From Oreohelix idahoensis (lineage: Eukaryota; Mollusca; Gastropoda; Stylommatophora; Oreohelicidae), in NCBI GenBank assembly GCA_024509875.1, contig JAMPIV010011339.1, positions 26,810 to 90,809 of the forward strand: DNA of 64,000 bases. Reading direction: 5' to 3'. The notes beneath the pieces were generated by a model that saw only the letters and a list, made by a program, of their open reading frames with translations, did no database searches and had not been told where the DNA came from. Each line of letters begins with the position of its first letter. Position 1 is the stretch's first letter. The position numbers were made by a program, and so were the translations under genes. Positions 47,641-59,496 of this stretch are shown piece after piece.

Positions 47641-49384
47641 CTACATAAAGAGCACAAAGAAATATAATGATATGGTTTTTAATTACACCTTCCAAATTCA
47701 CTCCAGCTGTTATCCATTATATCCACATTTTATAGCCTTCGCGTACCATATCAAATCTTCATATAACATAATATTTGAATCAAGGACGAACTCCTGAGAC
47801 TGACAAAACATTCAAACCAACTTGTCTAGATAATGTTTCTAAAGTTATCTCATTTCTATTGACTACGTGTATCAGTTGGGCGTAAAACTGCCAGCTCCGT
47901 CAAAAGATGCCCAGCCACATACTTGAAGGATGCCCAGACATATCACTGTCAAAATCTCTCTTCCCGCGCAACATCGAGCGTAATACCACCATGTACAAAT
48001 GCCAACAGAGAGAAGCTTAGAGATCTTCGCAATATGGCGGAGACTAGTATCGAGAAAAATGCTTTTCATCTCATTTATTGGTCCATACATCAGCCTCTCC
48101 AGTATAGGAAATTAAAATGTGTTCCTTCTCGTATACGGTTCTTTGCCAGACGGTTTCATTATTAGACATCGATTTATATGATCACAACCGAATGAAAACG
48201 TAATGAAAACATGAAGCTCTTTCAAAACCACTTTTAGTATGTTAAATGAATAGAGAGGTATTTTTCATTGCGTGATATCCTCACGGAATTTAGAAGATAA
48301 CTTTTTATATGCTAGTATAGACACAAGCGATCTAGACATTTTTGACGCTTGATACAATGTTGATATTGAATTTTTGCACTTTTCGTTAGAGGCAAAACTA
48401 GGAAGTAAAGATCGGTAGAATTGTGGCGTCATTTCCCGGAGCCAGTCATGGAAAGTATTAGATGGGTTTAGTATTTATAAAGTCTTTGTCGAATGGGAGT
48501 CCCCATAACGTCTATTGTCCGATTACATCTTCATGTCGTTAATAATACGTTGAAACCAAACACAAATAAACCCCCCCATCTGTCTTTTCTCCTTTTTTTC
48601 TGCTTTTCTTTTGGACATTGGGTTTCCGCAGCTGCCCATTTAGCAGAAAGTCTGCACCAAATCATTCTCTGTGCTATAGTAGTAGTAGTTTTTGTAGCAA
48701 ATGTGTTTTACATAATGAAATAACTAGCGGCAGTGTTTCTTGCTTAGGGAAAGCTGTACTTAAAAATGTGAAAAGCCTCCATGGTCGTTATCATCTCGTC
48801 CAAACCAAAAACGTTAATTTGTAATAAGTATTCCGATCATCATCTTCATTATCATTTTAATTTTCGCTTCTTATGGAACATGGAACCTCCACTGTAGATG
48901 TTCCCCTTGCATAAAACCTGTCTCACGCATTCACATACTCTTGTAGTGGTTGTTTCTGTAGCCGTGCGTTTTACATGATGAGGAAGGATTACAATACTGT
49001 GGCCTAATGACAATTATAATAAAACCACTGATGTCCGCAATAATTAACTGACAAACTATTTAAAATTGGAATCGGTTTCCGGTCGATCTTGATCTATCGG
49101 TATATCCCAGAGGATACTTTAGTGGATCTATATGTTGCAGAGGGTAAACAATTTTTCACCTTGGTAAATTGCATACTAGTCCTTTCATTCCTGCAATTAA
49201 ACGTGCGGTGTACACAGGGTTAAAGATACTTTCACAACATTCCCAGGGAAAGCCTGCTAGTCAGCTAACATTCACTTTATTTGTGAACTGCATAAGACAC
49301 GAAGCCATCTTTTGTTTGAAGTGAAGTTAACATTCGGTAAAATATCTTTTAGTTTGAAGTTAAGTTAATATTCGGTCTGCCATC

Positions 49385-49905
49385 ACTGGTGTCAATACCT
49401 TGTCGAGGTGTGGAGGCTTGCGTACCCAGATTACCCCCAGAGCTATGCCAGCGGGAGTTTTACTCCTGGAAGGTTCTACCAAGCTGGACAGGTTTGCGTG
49501 GACAGGGGTCAGACTAAAGCAGACACCCTGGTCCTCCAGGTTGGGGGTTTTAGTATAGGGCTGACACCCCTGTCTATGTAAAAAGAAATGAAGTTACGGA
49601 AACAACAACAAATGAACAAACTTTGCTGCGGGACGGACATCCGGAGTCTGAGGCTCGTATGACTGTCAGTGGTGAAAGCCGAAAGGAAGCCACTGACACG
49701 AAAACAGACGTCCCGTACGCAAACCGGGAAACAAGAATAGGATTTTGGAATGTCAGGACAATGAACGAGACGGGTAAACTAAAACAGGTCACAGCAGAAA
49801 TGAGAAACTATAGATTACACATTCTAGGGATAAGCGAAAGCAGATGGACAGGGGCAGGAAAAGTTAAGGTAGTAGGATACCTTGATAGGGTAAAAAACTC
49901 AAATT
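49385..49905 (+). pseudogene. LINE 5' UTR and start of endonuclease (family 5)
   Basis: A GC-richer leader (TGTCGAGGTGTGGAGGCTTG, then ATGCCAGCGGGAGTTTTACT) precedes a frame at 49623-49937 that reads RIGFWNVRTMNETGKLKQV and YRLHILGISESRWTGAGKV. This is the first strand of a LINE endonuclease. The match ends at about 49895-49905, so only the 5' tip is present, a 3'-truncated copy. That is unusual because LINE insertion normally loses the 5' end; a later deletion is likely. Confidence 0.8.
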
Positions 49906-51290
49906 TTCCTTTTAGAATCAAACAACCATGGGTATAGTGTTAGTATGGACTTAAAATTTTTGTCCACATAATGACCTCATTAATTATGCAAATTAGCTAT
50001 CCAATATGGCCGCCGTAGTGAATAAATTATACACCTTTATTAAAACATCATAACTATGTTATTTGTACAAGGATCTGACTGAAACTTGGCAAATTGAATT
50101 ATTATATATAGCGTGAGGTTATGAACTAAAATGACAGAGATTGACAGAAAGGTTAATTTTTAATGAATTTTCAAAATTTATATTTCTGGAATGTTTGATA
50201 TTTGTGCCTCATTATATATGCAAGATGGTCATAAAACTAAAACTTTAAATTTAAGTGTATCCATTTTAAGTCAGAATCTGTAAGATTATATGACAACCAA
50301 CTGTTTTAATTTTCATGTCAATTGAATGTACAGATCCAGAGATATCTTGTTTCAAAGATCACCAATTATGTTGTGTTTGTGAGTAGCTGAAGATGAAACA
50401 TCAGAAGTATTGAAATTCGCCACAGTTTGTGAACTTGATACTGATTTCATGACAAAAGCCATTCCGAGTCTCTTCGGCGATCTCATAGGTCAGTGAGTAC
50501 TGATAACATTTGTCACATCTAAAGTTAGCGCATAAAAACCCAAACAGCAGTTTTAAATCCATAAGGATAAACCCATTTCCTCTGTTGTCATTTTTAGCTT
50601 GTCCTTTACTTTCTTGGACCTTTATTTTCTTTGCTGAGGAGCACAGAGGGCTTTATAGCATCACTATCGACAATAGGTGTCTCATTTTCAGGCAACGGTT
50701 TGTTGGTGTACCGATTTCCAAGGAACTTACGTGTAAAACGCCTCCCAGTCTTTGTCTTATTTCCCATTGTGAACAAAAGAAGCTCTGCTACTATTATACA
50801 GAATCAGTATAAAACTAGCAATAAACAGAGTTGATGTGGGTGAAAATGCACAATGCATGTAACAAATGTTGAAATTTACGATCAAAGCTTTCTAGACACA
50901 CACTTTTGAAAAATTCATAAGAAATCATTGAGTGATTCCTCTTGGAAAAGTTATAAATATCTTTTTCCCTGTTGCCTCAGTATAATTATAATTTCGCAGT
51001 TTTACAATTACGCACCTTCATGTTGGGTCATTATTCACATGTTAACCAACTATAAACATTGGTTGCTATGCAAATCACGCAAGGGGGTGTGTGTAGAAAA
51101 ACACTGATTCCTATCATACCAGAGTATCTCTAAGCTTCTATGAATTATTTTTAGTACAAGAACATTTTGACGATGATTTAAAGCATGAAAATGAAAATTG
51201 TTGGATTTTTATTTTTTTAAAACCTTTTCTGGGTATACTACTATCTTAAAACAGCAACAGGAGAAACAGTACTTTACTCTGGAAGATAGG
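49906..51290. other. No gene recognised
   Basis: AT-rich DNA flanking the LTR element; only short frames. Confidence 0.4.
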
Positions 51291-53140
51291 TGTCGCGAGA
51301 GGTTTCTTAATTATGAAGAATAAGACAACCAGGTGTATCAGGTGATACTAGGATAGTTGCCAGAGAAGAATCTGGTCTTAAAAGAAATACCCCATTCTCA
51401 GAAAAGAGCAATGGTGTATAGAGTTCATAGGTATAAAGTCAGGCTGTAAAGAATTTCTGGCCGAGATAGTAATATTCAGTACCAGAATTCTAGGGTGCCC
51501 CTCTCAGAATTATACCTATGGGCTGTTATAGTATCTAGGGGATTTAATTAAATTCAAAGTAATTCAAGCTGACATAAAGTAATACAACCAGTGCACTACA
51601 ATTTTCTTAATTTTATTTATGTACAGTCATCTGTTTAGTTTTGTTTGTGTAAACACAAACCCTAAAAATAAAAACACACTGATGATGTTGCATGTATCTA
51701 CACCAAATAAAAGTCAATCACTAAAAATAAAGTCTTTGTTATGTAGCTTTTGAAAATGTCACACTGACTACAATGTTATTGAGATCACTTGAGTTCAAAC
51801 TATTTCTATGTTATGTAGCTTTTGAGAATGTCACACTGACTAAAGTCTATGTTGCTTCCAGACTAATTTAATCATCACTGTTTTCATCACTACTACTATA
51901 ACTGGGTGTGGTACGCCAATGCTCTGCGAGTCAGTCTTGTCTAATAGAACTTAACTTCTTCGCTTCCGCCTTTTCCTTGAAGCCAGAATATAAGATGGAG
52001 AAGCCCAACACTGAGGGTCCCCACTCTTCCAACTGATGTAGGTACAGGGTGCTTGTTTAAATCATACACCGCTAGGTACAACACCAATGTTCTTCTCTGC
52101 TACAAGATGAGTGACAGGATACCTCTGACCTGAAATGTAGTAGGTCTTACATAGCATCGGGTTCTAAAATCCTCCTACCCAGATTGTAGATTAGTGAGGC
52201 AGTTCAGAATAAGTGATGATAACACAGGAAAGGTAGACTCAGTCAGTGACAAATGGTTTATGCAATAATATAACAACATTACAACACATACTTTCCTAAT
52301 ATGTCCATGACCGACATCACCAAAACTGCATAGGCCTTATGGTGAGTGTTGAGTGTCTAAATAAGTTTTATGCAATAATATAACACAGCATTACAGCATT
52401 ACAACACACACACTTTCCCAATATGTCCAAGGTTGACATCATTAACTGCATAGGCCTTACGGCGAGTGTTAAGTGTACCAAAACTGCATAGGCCTTAGTT
52501 TTAAAGTCGAGCATAATTTGTACAGCACAAAGTAGCTTTCCTTCTACGAATCACACAATGAGATTTACACACAATATCACTTCCATTAACCACTAGTAAT
52601 TAATATTATACATATTATGACTTAATTCTCTTACCCACAATCTAAGATTCAACAGGCTTTTAATTAAACCCATGCAGTCTGCTTCACTGGCAATTGGCGA
52701 AGGAGCTGGGTTCTGGCGGTTCAAGAGAAATATTCCAGATTTGTTTCCCCTTTTTATTACAGGTAGCGGGCAAAAGGAAGACAAGCGATTCTATTGGCTG
52801 GCTGGGTCAGTTTATGTTTACAAAAATTTCTGTAAAAACACCCTTTCTGCCCGATCTGTCGATCATACAAAACTTCGATAATTTATTCTTCCAGTGTTTC
52901 CCAACCGATTCTTTCCATCCATGTCTTGTTTAAACCGGCCATTTGGGCGCTACCATTTAAACACGCTAACCTTTTTCTGCCTCCCTTGTAGCGTTTGCAA
53001 TCACAGTTGAAACCGGGGAAAACAGTCTTCGCTCTAAGTTATACTGCATGTAATCACTCAAAACTCCTGTGTCCATGCTTCTACAACTAAATCCATGTAT
53101 CTAATGAAAGTTTACGATTCCTGTTATTTTATTGTGCTCA
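51291..53140 (-). repeat. 3' LTR of element ii (1850 bp)
   Basis: Collinear with 56321-57880. It holds about 256 bp (51451-51706) and about 32 bp (near 51734-51766) that the other LTR lacks. A 110-bp tandem duplication lies at 52261-52370 and 52371-52478. The short open frames near 52672-52933 recur identically in the other LTR and are not genes. Confidence 0.9.
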
Positions 53141-53597
53141 CTGTTCCGAGGGACATGCCCTATCCTTTGACCTGAAGTCACAAATACATATTACCAAAAC
53201 ACAGATTCCATCCCGCTATCCTGCAGCCTACGGTTTCCGAAACCGGTTTACAGCTCGTGCAGCGATTGGTCGAAAACATGTGTTGACATATTTCGATATA
53301 GGTAGGCAAGGTAGGCTCTCGTTAATTGCCCTTAGATATTGGTTCAAGACTACGCTACAGATAGCCCCCCAATTTTTAAGCGAGAGATTTATGTCGAGCT
53401 TCAATCTGAGACCAATAACGAGGCAATCATCCAGCCGGAATCTATTCTTCCCTCTTTCCATCCTGGTTCGGATCAGATGGGTTTTGTAAGGGATCCAATA
53501 ATCTCATCACCCTGGAGAAAACATTCGTAGCATATAATATGATTCCTATGGGGAAATGAAATTTTCCTGCACCAAGAAATCAATTCTCCCTTTAAAG

Positions 53598-53686
<89 letters not shown>

Positions 53687-53767
53687 ATCCATGTCCGTAT
53701 CAGTACTTCCAATGGACTGTGATGGGCTGGGCAACTACCAATGTTGCCGTGCCCTCATAATGCTAAT
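53141..53767. other. Internal 3' part of element ii, non-coding, with (AT)n
   Basis: Between the end of the reading frame and the 3' LTR. It includes an (AT)n tract at 53603-53684. No RT or RNase H motif is visible. The expected polypurine tract next to the LTR is weak. Confidence 0.55.
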
Positions 53768-56046
53768 TTAATAGCCGTATAGTGAAGTTGGCTGTGCATC
53801 AGTCAAATGGTTCGCACTGCACACTCTCCCACTACCTATTTTCCTGGGGTTTCCCCGCAGGTCCTTTATCAAGGGTGGTCGACTAACCACACTCCTATTT
53901 TGATCCAGTACCTGGTGTTCCGAACTAAATCTTGTCGGTATGGGACGTGTTGTATCCCCTCCCTGTACAATACGGAGAGTTGCCATAGTAACTGGTTGTC
54001 TGGTAGACCCTTTGTGAGATGGTGCCATCCTAGCCACTATGTCTACCTTTTTCTTTTCAGGCCTACGTCCGCCCCAATGCTTTCCTAGGTCCTGTTGATT
54101 TTCCCAACATGTGGGGTTTTCCTTGCTACATTGTGCACAGGCAGTCACATACCGAACTATGTCTTCAGCAATGCCTGGCCAATAGTGATGCACTGATGTC
54201 ATTTGACAGGTGGTACCAATCTTCTTATGTCCACCGTCTGAATCAACATGTGCTAATTCCATAGCCTTGTCCCTGTAAATAGATGGCAGTACTAACTGGC
54301 TATGCCCATTGGGTCCTGTCCCAGCTTTCCTGTAAAGCAATCCATCATTCAAATAAAACTGTCCATTCTTTGGGTGGTTATGGCTTTTTGGCAACTTGCC
54401 AAAGCAAGGTTTTAATGTGCTATCTTTAGCTTGGGCCTTTCTCATCTCTCTCGGATGAATATTGAATGGTGTTCCCTCCTCCTTTCCAGGGGTTGACCTG
54501 ACCTGGAGTGTTGCCATTATCACAGGTTTTATTGGTTTCCCTAGGAAAACATATCTCCCTCCTAACACCAGCTGGTAATTAGGATTCTCACACACTGCTG
54601 CATTGATCACTCCTTCCACATAGCGAGTTTTCACATTGATTCTGGCTATGGGAAGTGTTATGGTGGCTGTATCCTTTAATGCCCCTTGTATCTCCACTTT
54701 GTCTGTGGTATACTGCTCAGGGTGCACTAGAGACGCACTCACAACTGAGTCATATTCCAATCCGGAATCATACAGACACTTTACCTTAGTGCCGTTACAT
54801 ATTACTTCTTCACAGATGGAGGGATGATGGAGATCTACCAGACTCGATGTCAGTTCCTTCCTTCCCTTTCCCACTGTTATCATGCATGCAGCGTGATATG
54901 GAGGGACTTTCCTACCACATTCTGTTGTATGGTGGTTGTTCATTTTGCAAATTGTGCACCACTTTTCTTCCTTTTTGTAAGGTTTCCTATCCTGAAATTG
55001 TGGGTTCCTATCCTTATTATCATATCCTGGCCTGTATTTGGTTGCATTGTCCTTTTGATCAAACTTATTATGAGTTTGGGGTTGCTTAACTCCCTCCTGT
55101 TTCCTTTTAATCCCTTGAGTCAGGGATTGAGCCATGTGGTGGCTTTCTGCATATGTGATTATGTCAGCCAACCTGTCTCTTTTGTTCTCAATTAGGAACT
55201 TCTTAGTTTCCGGGGTTATGGAATCCAATAGTTGTTCAATCAACATCATTTCCTTTAGCCCCTCGAAATCTGTGGTGAAGTTCCCTAACTTACACCACCT
55301 CAGTAGGTAAGTTTCTAATCTTTCTGAAAACTGCTGATACGTCTCTCCTGGTTGAAGCTTTGCCATTCTGAAGCGCCGTCTATATGCTTCAGCATTTTGT
55401 TCATATCGAACAAGCAATGCCTGCTTCAGGGCTTCGTAATCTTCCTGATCCTTTTTTGGCAATTTCAAAAAGACATCGTACGCAATTCCCCGCAAACCTT
55501 GCGATAACTTCAGACTCCACTTTTCCTTTTCTAGACCATAAGTAGTCGCTAATCTCTCATATCTGTCTAGATAAGCCTCGATTGCGTCAACTTTGTCCAC
55601 AAATGGATCCAGATGAAAATTCATGGCTCCATTTGAGGTGCTCTGGCTGGAGCTGTTGTCCAAATGAGGTGAACTACTACCATTGTGGTTGGTAGTTGCC
55701 TGAAGTTCAAGCTCTTTTAATCTTAGCTCATGGTCTCTCTCTGCTTGAATCCTTCTTTCCTCAGCCTCTCTCTCTGCTTGAATCCTTCTTTCATCAGCCT
55801 CTCTCTCTGCTTGAATCCTTCTTTCCTCAGCCTCTCTCTCTCTGCTTGAACCCTTCTTTCCTCAGCCTCCAATTGCAGTTTCTTATTCTCTTTCTCAGCT
55901 TCTGCTTGCCGTGCTAACTGCTTATCTTCCCTTTCTGTGAATTTATCGCATTCAGTCGTAACATACTGGATCAGAAGATCACCAGTCATCCCAAGCTCTT
56001 TCCCCACTTGCAGTGTTGCTGACCTGAACTTTACTAAATCTGCCAT
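53768..56046 (-). pseudogene. gag-protease-integrase polyprotein of element ii
   Basis: ATG at 56046 opens MADLVKFRSATLQVGKELG, then a coiled coil with about four 11-residue AEERRIQAERE-type repeats (55720-55880). A 2-bp CT expansion there shifts the frame; the rest is open from about 55860 to 53768. Next comes a SCAN-like capsid (AMNFHLDPFVDKVDAIEAY to about 55130), a CX2CX4HX4C zinc knuckle (CTICKMNNHHTTEC, 54917-54958), and a protease with DSG at 54761-54769. The integrase HHCC domain (HYWPGIAEDIVRYVTACAQC, about 54130-54190) follows about 200 residues later, then an unrecognised tail of about 110 residues. The integrase core and RT are absent. The order protease then integrase is that of Gmr1-like elements. 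Confidence 0.88.
55723..55870 (-). repeat. 33-bp tandem repeat encoding coiled-coil units in gag
   Basis: Four near-identical 33-bp units (GCTTGAATCCTTCTTTCCTC on the plus strand). The unit length is a multiple of three, so copy-number change would keep the frame, but an extra CT in one unit breaks it. Confidence 0.9.
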
Positions 56047-56320
56047 GGCAATGTTGTAATTTAGGTGCAACCAATACAAAGTAAAAAAAAAATTTTGCCA
56101 AAATAATTAGTCACTTAATCAAATTAATTTCTTAATTAATTAATTATTGACTGATTTCGTGTCACATGTACCACACCTTAATTTGTACTCAATGGTACTC
56201 AAAATCTATTTCTTAACCTGCCCTACCAAAAATTTACTATCAAAAATTTCCCACTTGACAGCACTAAAAGGTAACAGCAGGCTCAGAATATACAGGAACA
56301 ATCCCAGACGAGCGTCCCAG

Positions 56321-57880
56321 TGTCGCGAGAGGTTTCTTAATTATGAAGAATAAGACAACCAGGTGTATCAGGTGATACTAGGATAGTTGCCAGAGAAGAA
56401 TCTGGTCTTAAAAGAAATACCCCATTCTCAGAAAAGAGCAATGGTGTATAGAGTTCATAGGTATAAAGTCAGGCTGTAAAAAAAAGTCAATCACTAAAAA
56501 TAAAGTGACTACAATGTTTATTGATCACTTGACTTCACAATATTTCTCTGTTATGTAGCTTTTGAAAATGTCACACTGACTAAAGTCTATGTTGCTTCCA
56601 GACTAATTTAATCATCACTGTTTTCTTCACTACTACTATAACTGGGTGTGGTACGCCAATGCTCTGCGAGTCAGTCTTGTCTAATAGAACTTAACTTCTT
56701 CGCTTCCGCCTTTTCCTTGAAGCCAGAATATAAGATGGAGAAGCCCAACACTGAGGGTCCCCACTCTTCAAACTGATGTAGGTGCAGGGTGCTTGTTTAA
56801 ATCATACACCGCTAGGTACAACACCAATGTTCTTCTCTGCTACAAGATGAGTGACAGGATACCTCTGACCTGAAATGTAGTAGGTCTTACATAGCATCGG
56901 GTTCTAAAATCCTCCTACCCAGATTGTAGATTAGTGAGGCAGTTCAGAATAAGTGATGATAACACAGGAAAGGTAGACTCAGTCAGTGACAAATGGTTTA
57001 TGCAATAATATAACATTACAACACATACTTTCCTAATATGTCCATGACCGACATCACCAAAACTGCATAGGCCTTATGGTGAGTGTTGAGTGTCTAAATA
57101 AGTTTTATGCAATAATATAACACAGCTTTACAGCATTACAACACACACACTTTCCCAATATGTCCAAGATTGACATCATTAACTGCATAGGCCTTACGGC
57201 GAGTGTTAAGTGTACCAAAACTGCATAGGCCTTAGTTTTAAAGTCGAGCATAATTTGTACAGCACAAAGTAGCTTTCCTTCTGCGAATCACACAATGAGA
57301 TTTACACACAATATCACTTCCATTAACCACTAGTAATTAATATTATACATATTATGACTTAATTCTCTTACACACAATCTCAGATTCAACAGGCTTTTAA
57401 TTAAACCCATGCAGTCTGCTTCACTGGCAATTGGCGAAGGAGCTGGGTTCTGGCGGTTCAAGAGAAATATTCCAGATTTGTTTCCCCTTTTTATTACAGG
57501 TAGCGGGCAAAAGGAAGACAAGCGATTCTATTGGCTGGCTGGGTCAGTTTATGTTTACAAAAATTTCTGTAAAAACACCCTTTCTGCCCGATCTGTCGAT
57601 CATACAAAACTTCGATAATTTATTCTTCCAGTGTTTCCCAACCGATTCTTTCCATCCATGTCTTGTTTAAACCGGCCATTTGGGCGCTACCATTTAAACA
57701 CGCTAACCTTTTTCTGCCTCCCTTGTAGCGTTTGCAATCACAGTTGAAACCGGGGAAAACAGTCTTCGCTCTAAGTTATACTGCATGTAATCACTCAAAA
57801 CTCCTGTGTCCATGCTTCTACAACTAAATCCATGTATCTAATGAAAGTTTACGATTCCTGTTATTTTATTGTGCTCACTG
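56321..57880 (-). repeat. 5' LTR of element ii (1560 bp)
   Basis: Begins TGTCGCGAGAGG and ends GTGCTCA on the plus strand, as does the left LTR. It lacks two segments present in the left LTR (about 288 bp in total). Confidence 0.9.
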
Positions 57881-58406
57881 TTATTAATTAGCATTATATT
57901 GCTTGTACTTTCTCAGAATGTCATTGTTGAGCTGAGGACTTACCTTACTAGTATCAAGCATGACGAGTTCTAGATTGTGTACTTACCCTCGGAATACCAG
58001 AGCATATGTCCTGGATCGTCATGTAGTTTAACTTTACTATGTACTTATGTCATTACATGTCAAAGAATGTACTATTTAAATTTTCCTATCAGATTTGTAC
58101 ATCCATTTTTAAAGACAATATTAGAGTATGCTGTTTAATGATGATTATAGTAACTTGCATACGTATATTGTGTTTACATGCTAACGTGATGTGTGTGGTG
58201 ACACCTCCCCGATGTGAATATTTTTTGAGACATATTTATTTTTCTGTTGAGGTATATCCTCACCAGACACTCTATAATTAGCCTATTGTTTGGCAATTTA
58301 GTTAATTATCAGCGCATAATTCGTGCGTTTTGAGCCGCTTATCGCTTGCTCTTTGATATTGAAAAAAAAAATATGTTCCACATTTTTTTTTATCGGGAGG
58401 AGGTGG
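57881..58406. other. No gene recognised; ends in a purine tract
   Basis: Flank of element ii. CGGGAGGAGGTGG at 58394-58406 looks like a polypurine tract before the candidate LTR. Confidence 0.35.
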
Positions 58407-59496
58407 TGATATGTTGCGTGATAAATTCTCGCAACATCGTTTTTATTTCAATATCTATTTTATAACGCAAGGGCAACAACTGCTTGAAATTTATAGTCAC
58501 TTTTCTCGGTAAGCATTTGTCTTCTCGCGTTGGTATCGAATGCAGTTAAGTTTGAGCTGTGGTCATTTTGCGCTGGACTGCGCATGACTTGTCTTGCTTC
58601 TTGGTCGATCGGTTTCCGCCCACCACTAGTGGAGTGAGCGATTTGGAATGGCGAAAGAGATGCCTCGTTGAAGAGGGGATCTCCGCTATTTTTTTTTGTT
58701 CTGTCAGGAATGTGAGAGTCCTCTTATGGATATTTCGTTTATTCGAGATAATACCTCTAGTGTATTTGCACATGCCGGGAGGCATAATATTTCTGTGTAT
58801 TTCCGGAAGGCAAGGTAAATTAACATTTTCATTAACTCTATCGATTTTTTGGTCGTGAACGATTTCTGGTTCATAGCCTGTCTTCGAAAGTCGTCGTCAC
58901 GAGATGTTTTCCTAGCTCACATGTCGCTGTATCGTACTGCATCGGTTGATGCAGGTACCAAGGACCATTACTTGCTACTTTGTTAAATGAGCTAGGTTTG
59001 GAAAACCTTTATTATCTAGAGGATATTTTTGAGGACATTATTTATACTTCGGCAGACGTGTCTGTCTTGCTGAAGTCAAACTAAGGAGAGTGAACTGATC
59101 TCATACATCTGGTTATCTCCTGGCTGTTATAGAAAGGGATGGAGTTTTTCACCTGACTACATTTACAGCACTTTGAAATATAACATGCATCTGACTCATC
59201 ATTGTAATGCTGTCTACCGTCTATTGCTGTATTGAATGTTGCTGTGATAATGACTGTTTGATGTGTCTACATATTCGCGTAACCATTTTGTCACTGTGGC
59301 GTCCACAATAAATAATGAAGAAAAACGTCAACGGCTGTTTCAAGAATCATTGACTTTATACGTCGTGAGTTTACTGACGTCCTATGTGGATTGCCCTGTT
59401 ATTTTTGTATGAACATTGTTTTGACTGAACACATCTGCACACTACACAAAACCAGACATGCGGATACCATCCATCATCATATGGCATCACGCATCA
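58407..59496 (+). repeat. Candidate LTR of element iii
   Basis: TGATATGTTGCG...CACGCATCA has TGAT/ATCA inverted ends, AATAAA at 59307-59312 and, two bases after the end, TGGTGGCCATAAGC as a possible primer-binding site. It is preceded by a polypurine-like tract, which would normally mark a 3' LTR. No second copy is in the window, so this rests on signals alone. Confidence 0.4.

Larger units (their letters stand above)
45240..49379. other. No gene recognised
   Basis: Contains (AT)n at 46984-47063 and a leader-like repeat at 47512-47640. The longest frames (46069-46305, 47923-48165 and others) show no family features. Confidence 0.4.
51291..57880 (-). mobile_element. Gmr1-like Ty3/Gypsy element lacking RT (element ii)
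   Basis: Two direct LTRs, 51291-53140 and 56321-57880, flank 3180 bp of internal sequence. In element sense the LTR runs TGAGCACAATA...CTCGCGACA. TGGGACGCTCGT directly after the 5' LTR is a plausible primer-binding site. The LTRs differ by few substitutions, so insertion is fairly recent. The internal part encodes gag, protease and the integrase zinc-binding domain on the minus strand, but no integrase core, reverse transcriptase or RNase H. I see no target duplication: ATAGG is on the left and CTGTT on the right. It is a deleted or non-autonomous copy. Confidence 0.88.

Noticed and set aside
52672..52933. Identical short frames at 52.7 and 57.4 kb that look like a conserved gene pair
   Set aside because: They sit in the two LTRs of one element and are identical only because the LTRs are.
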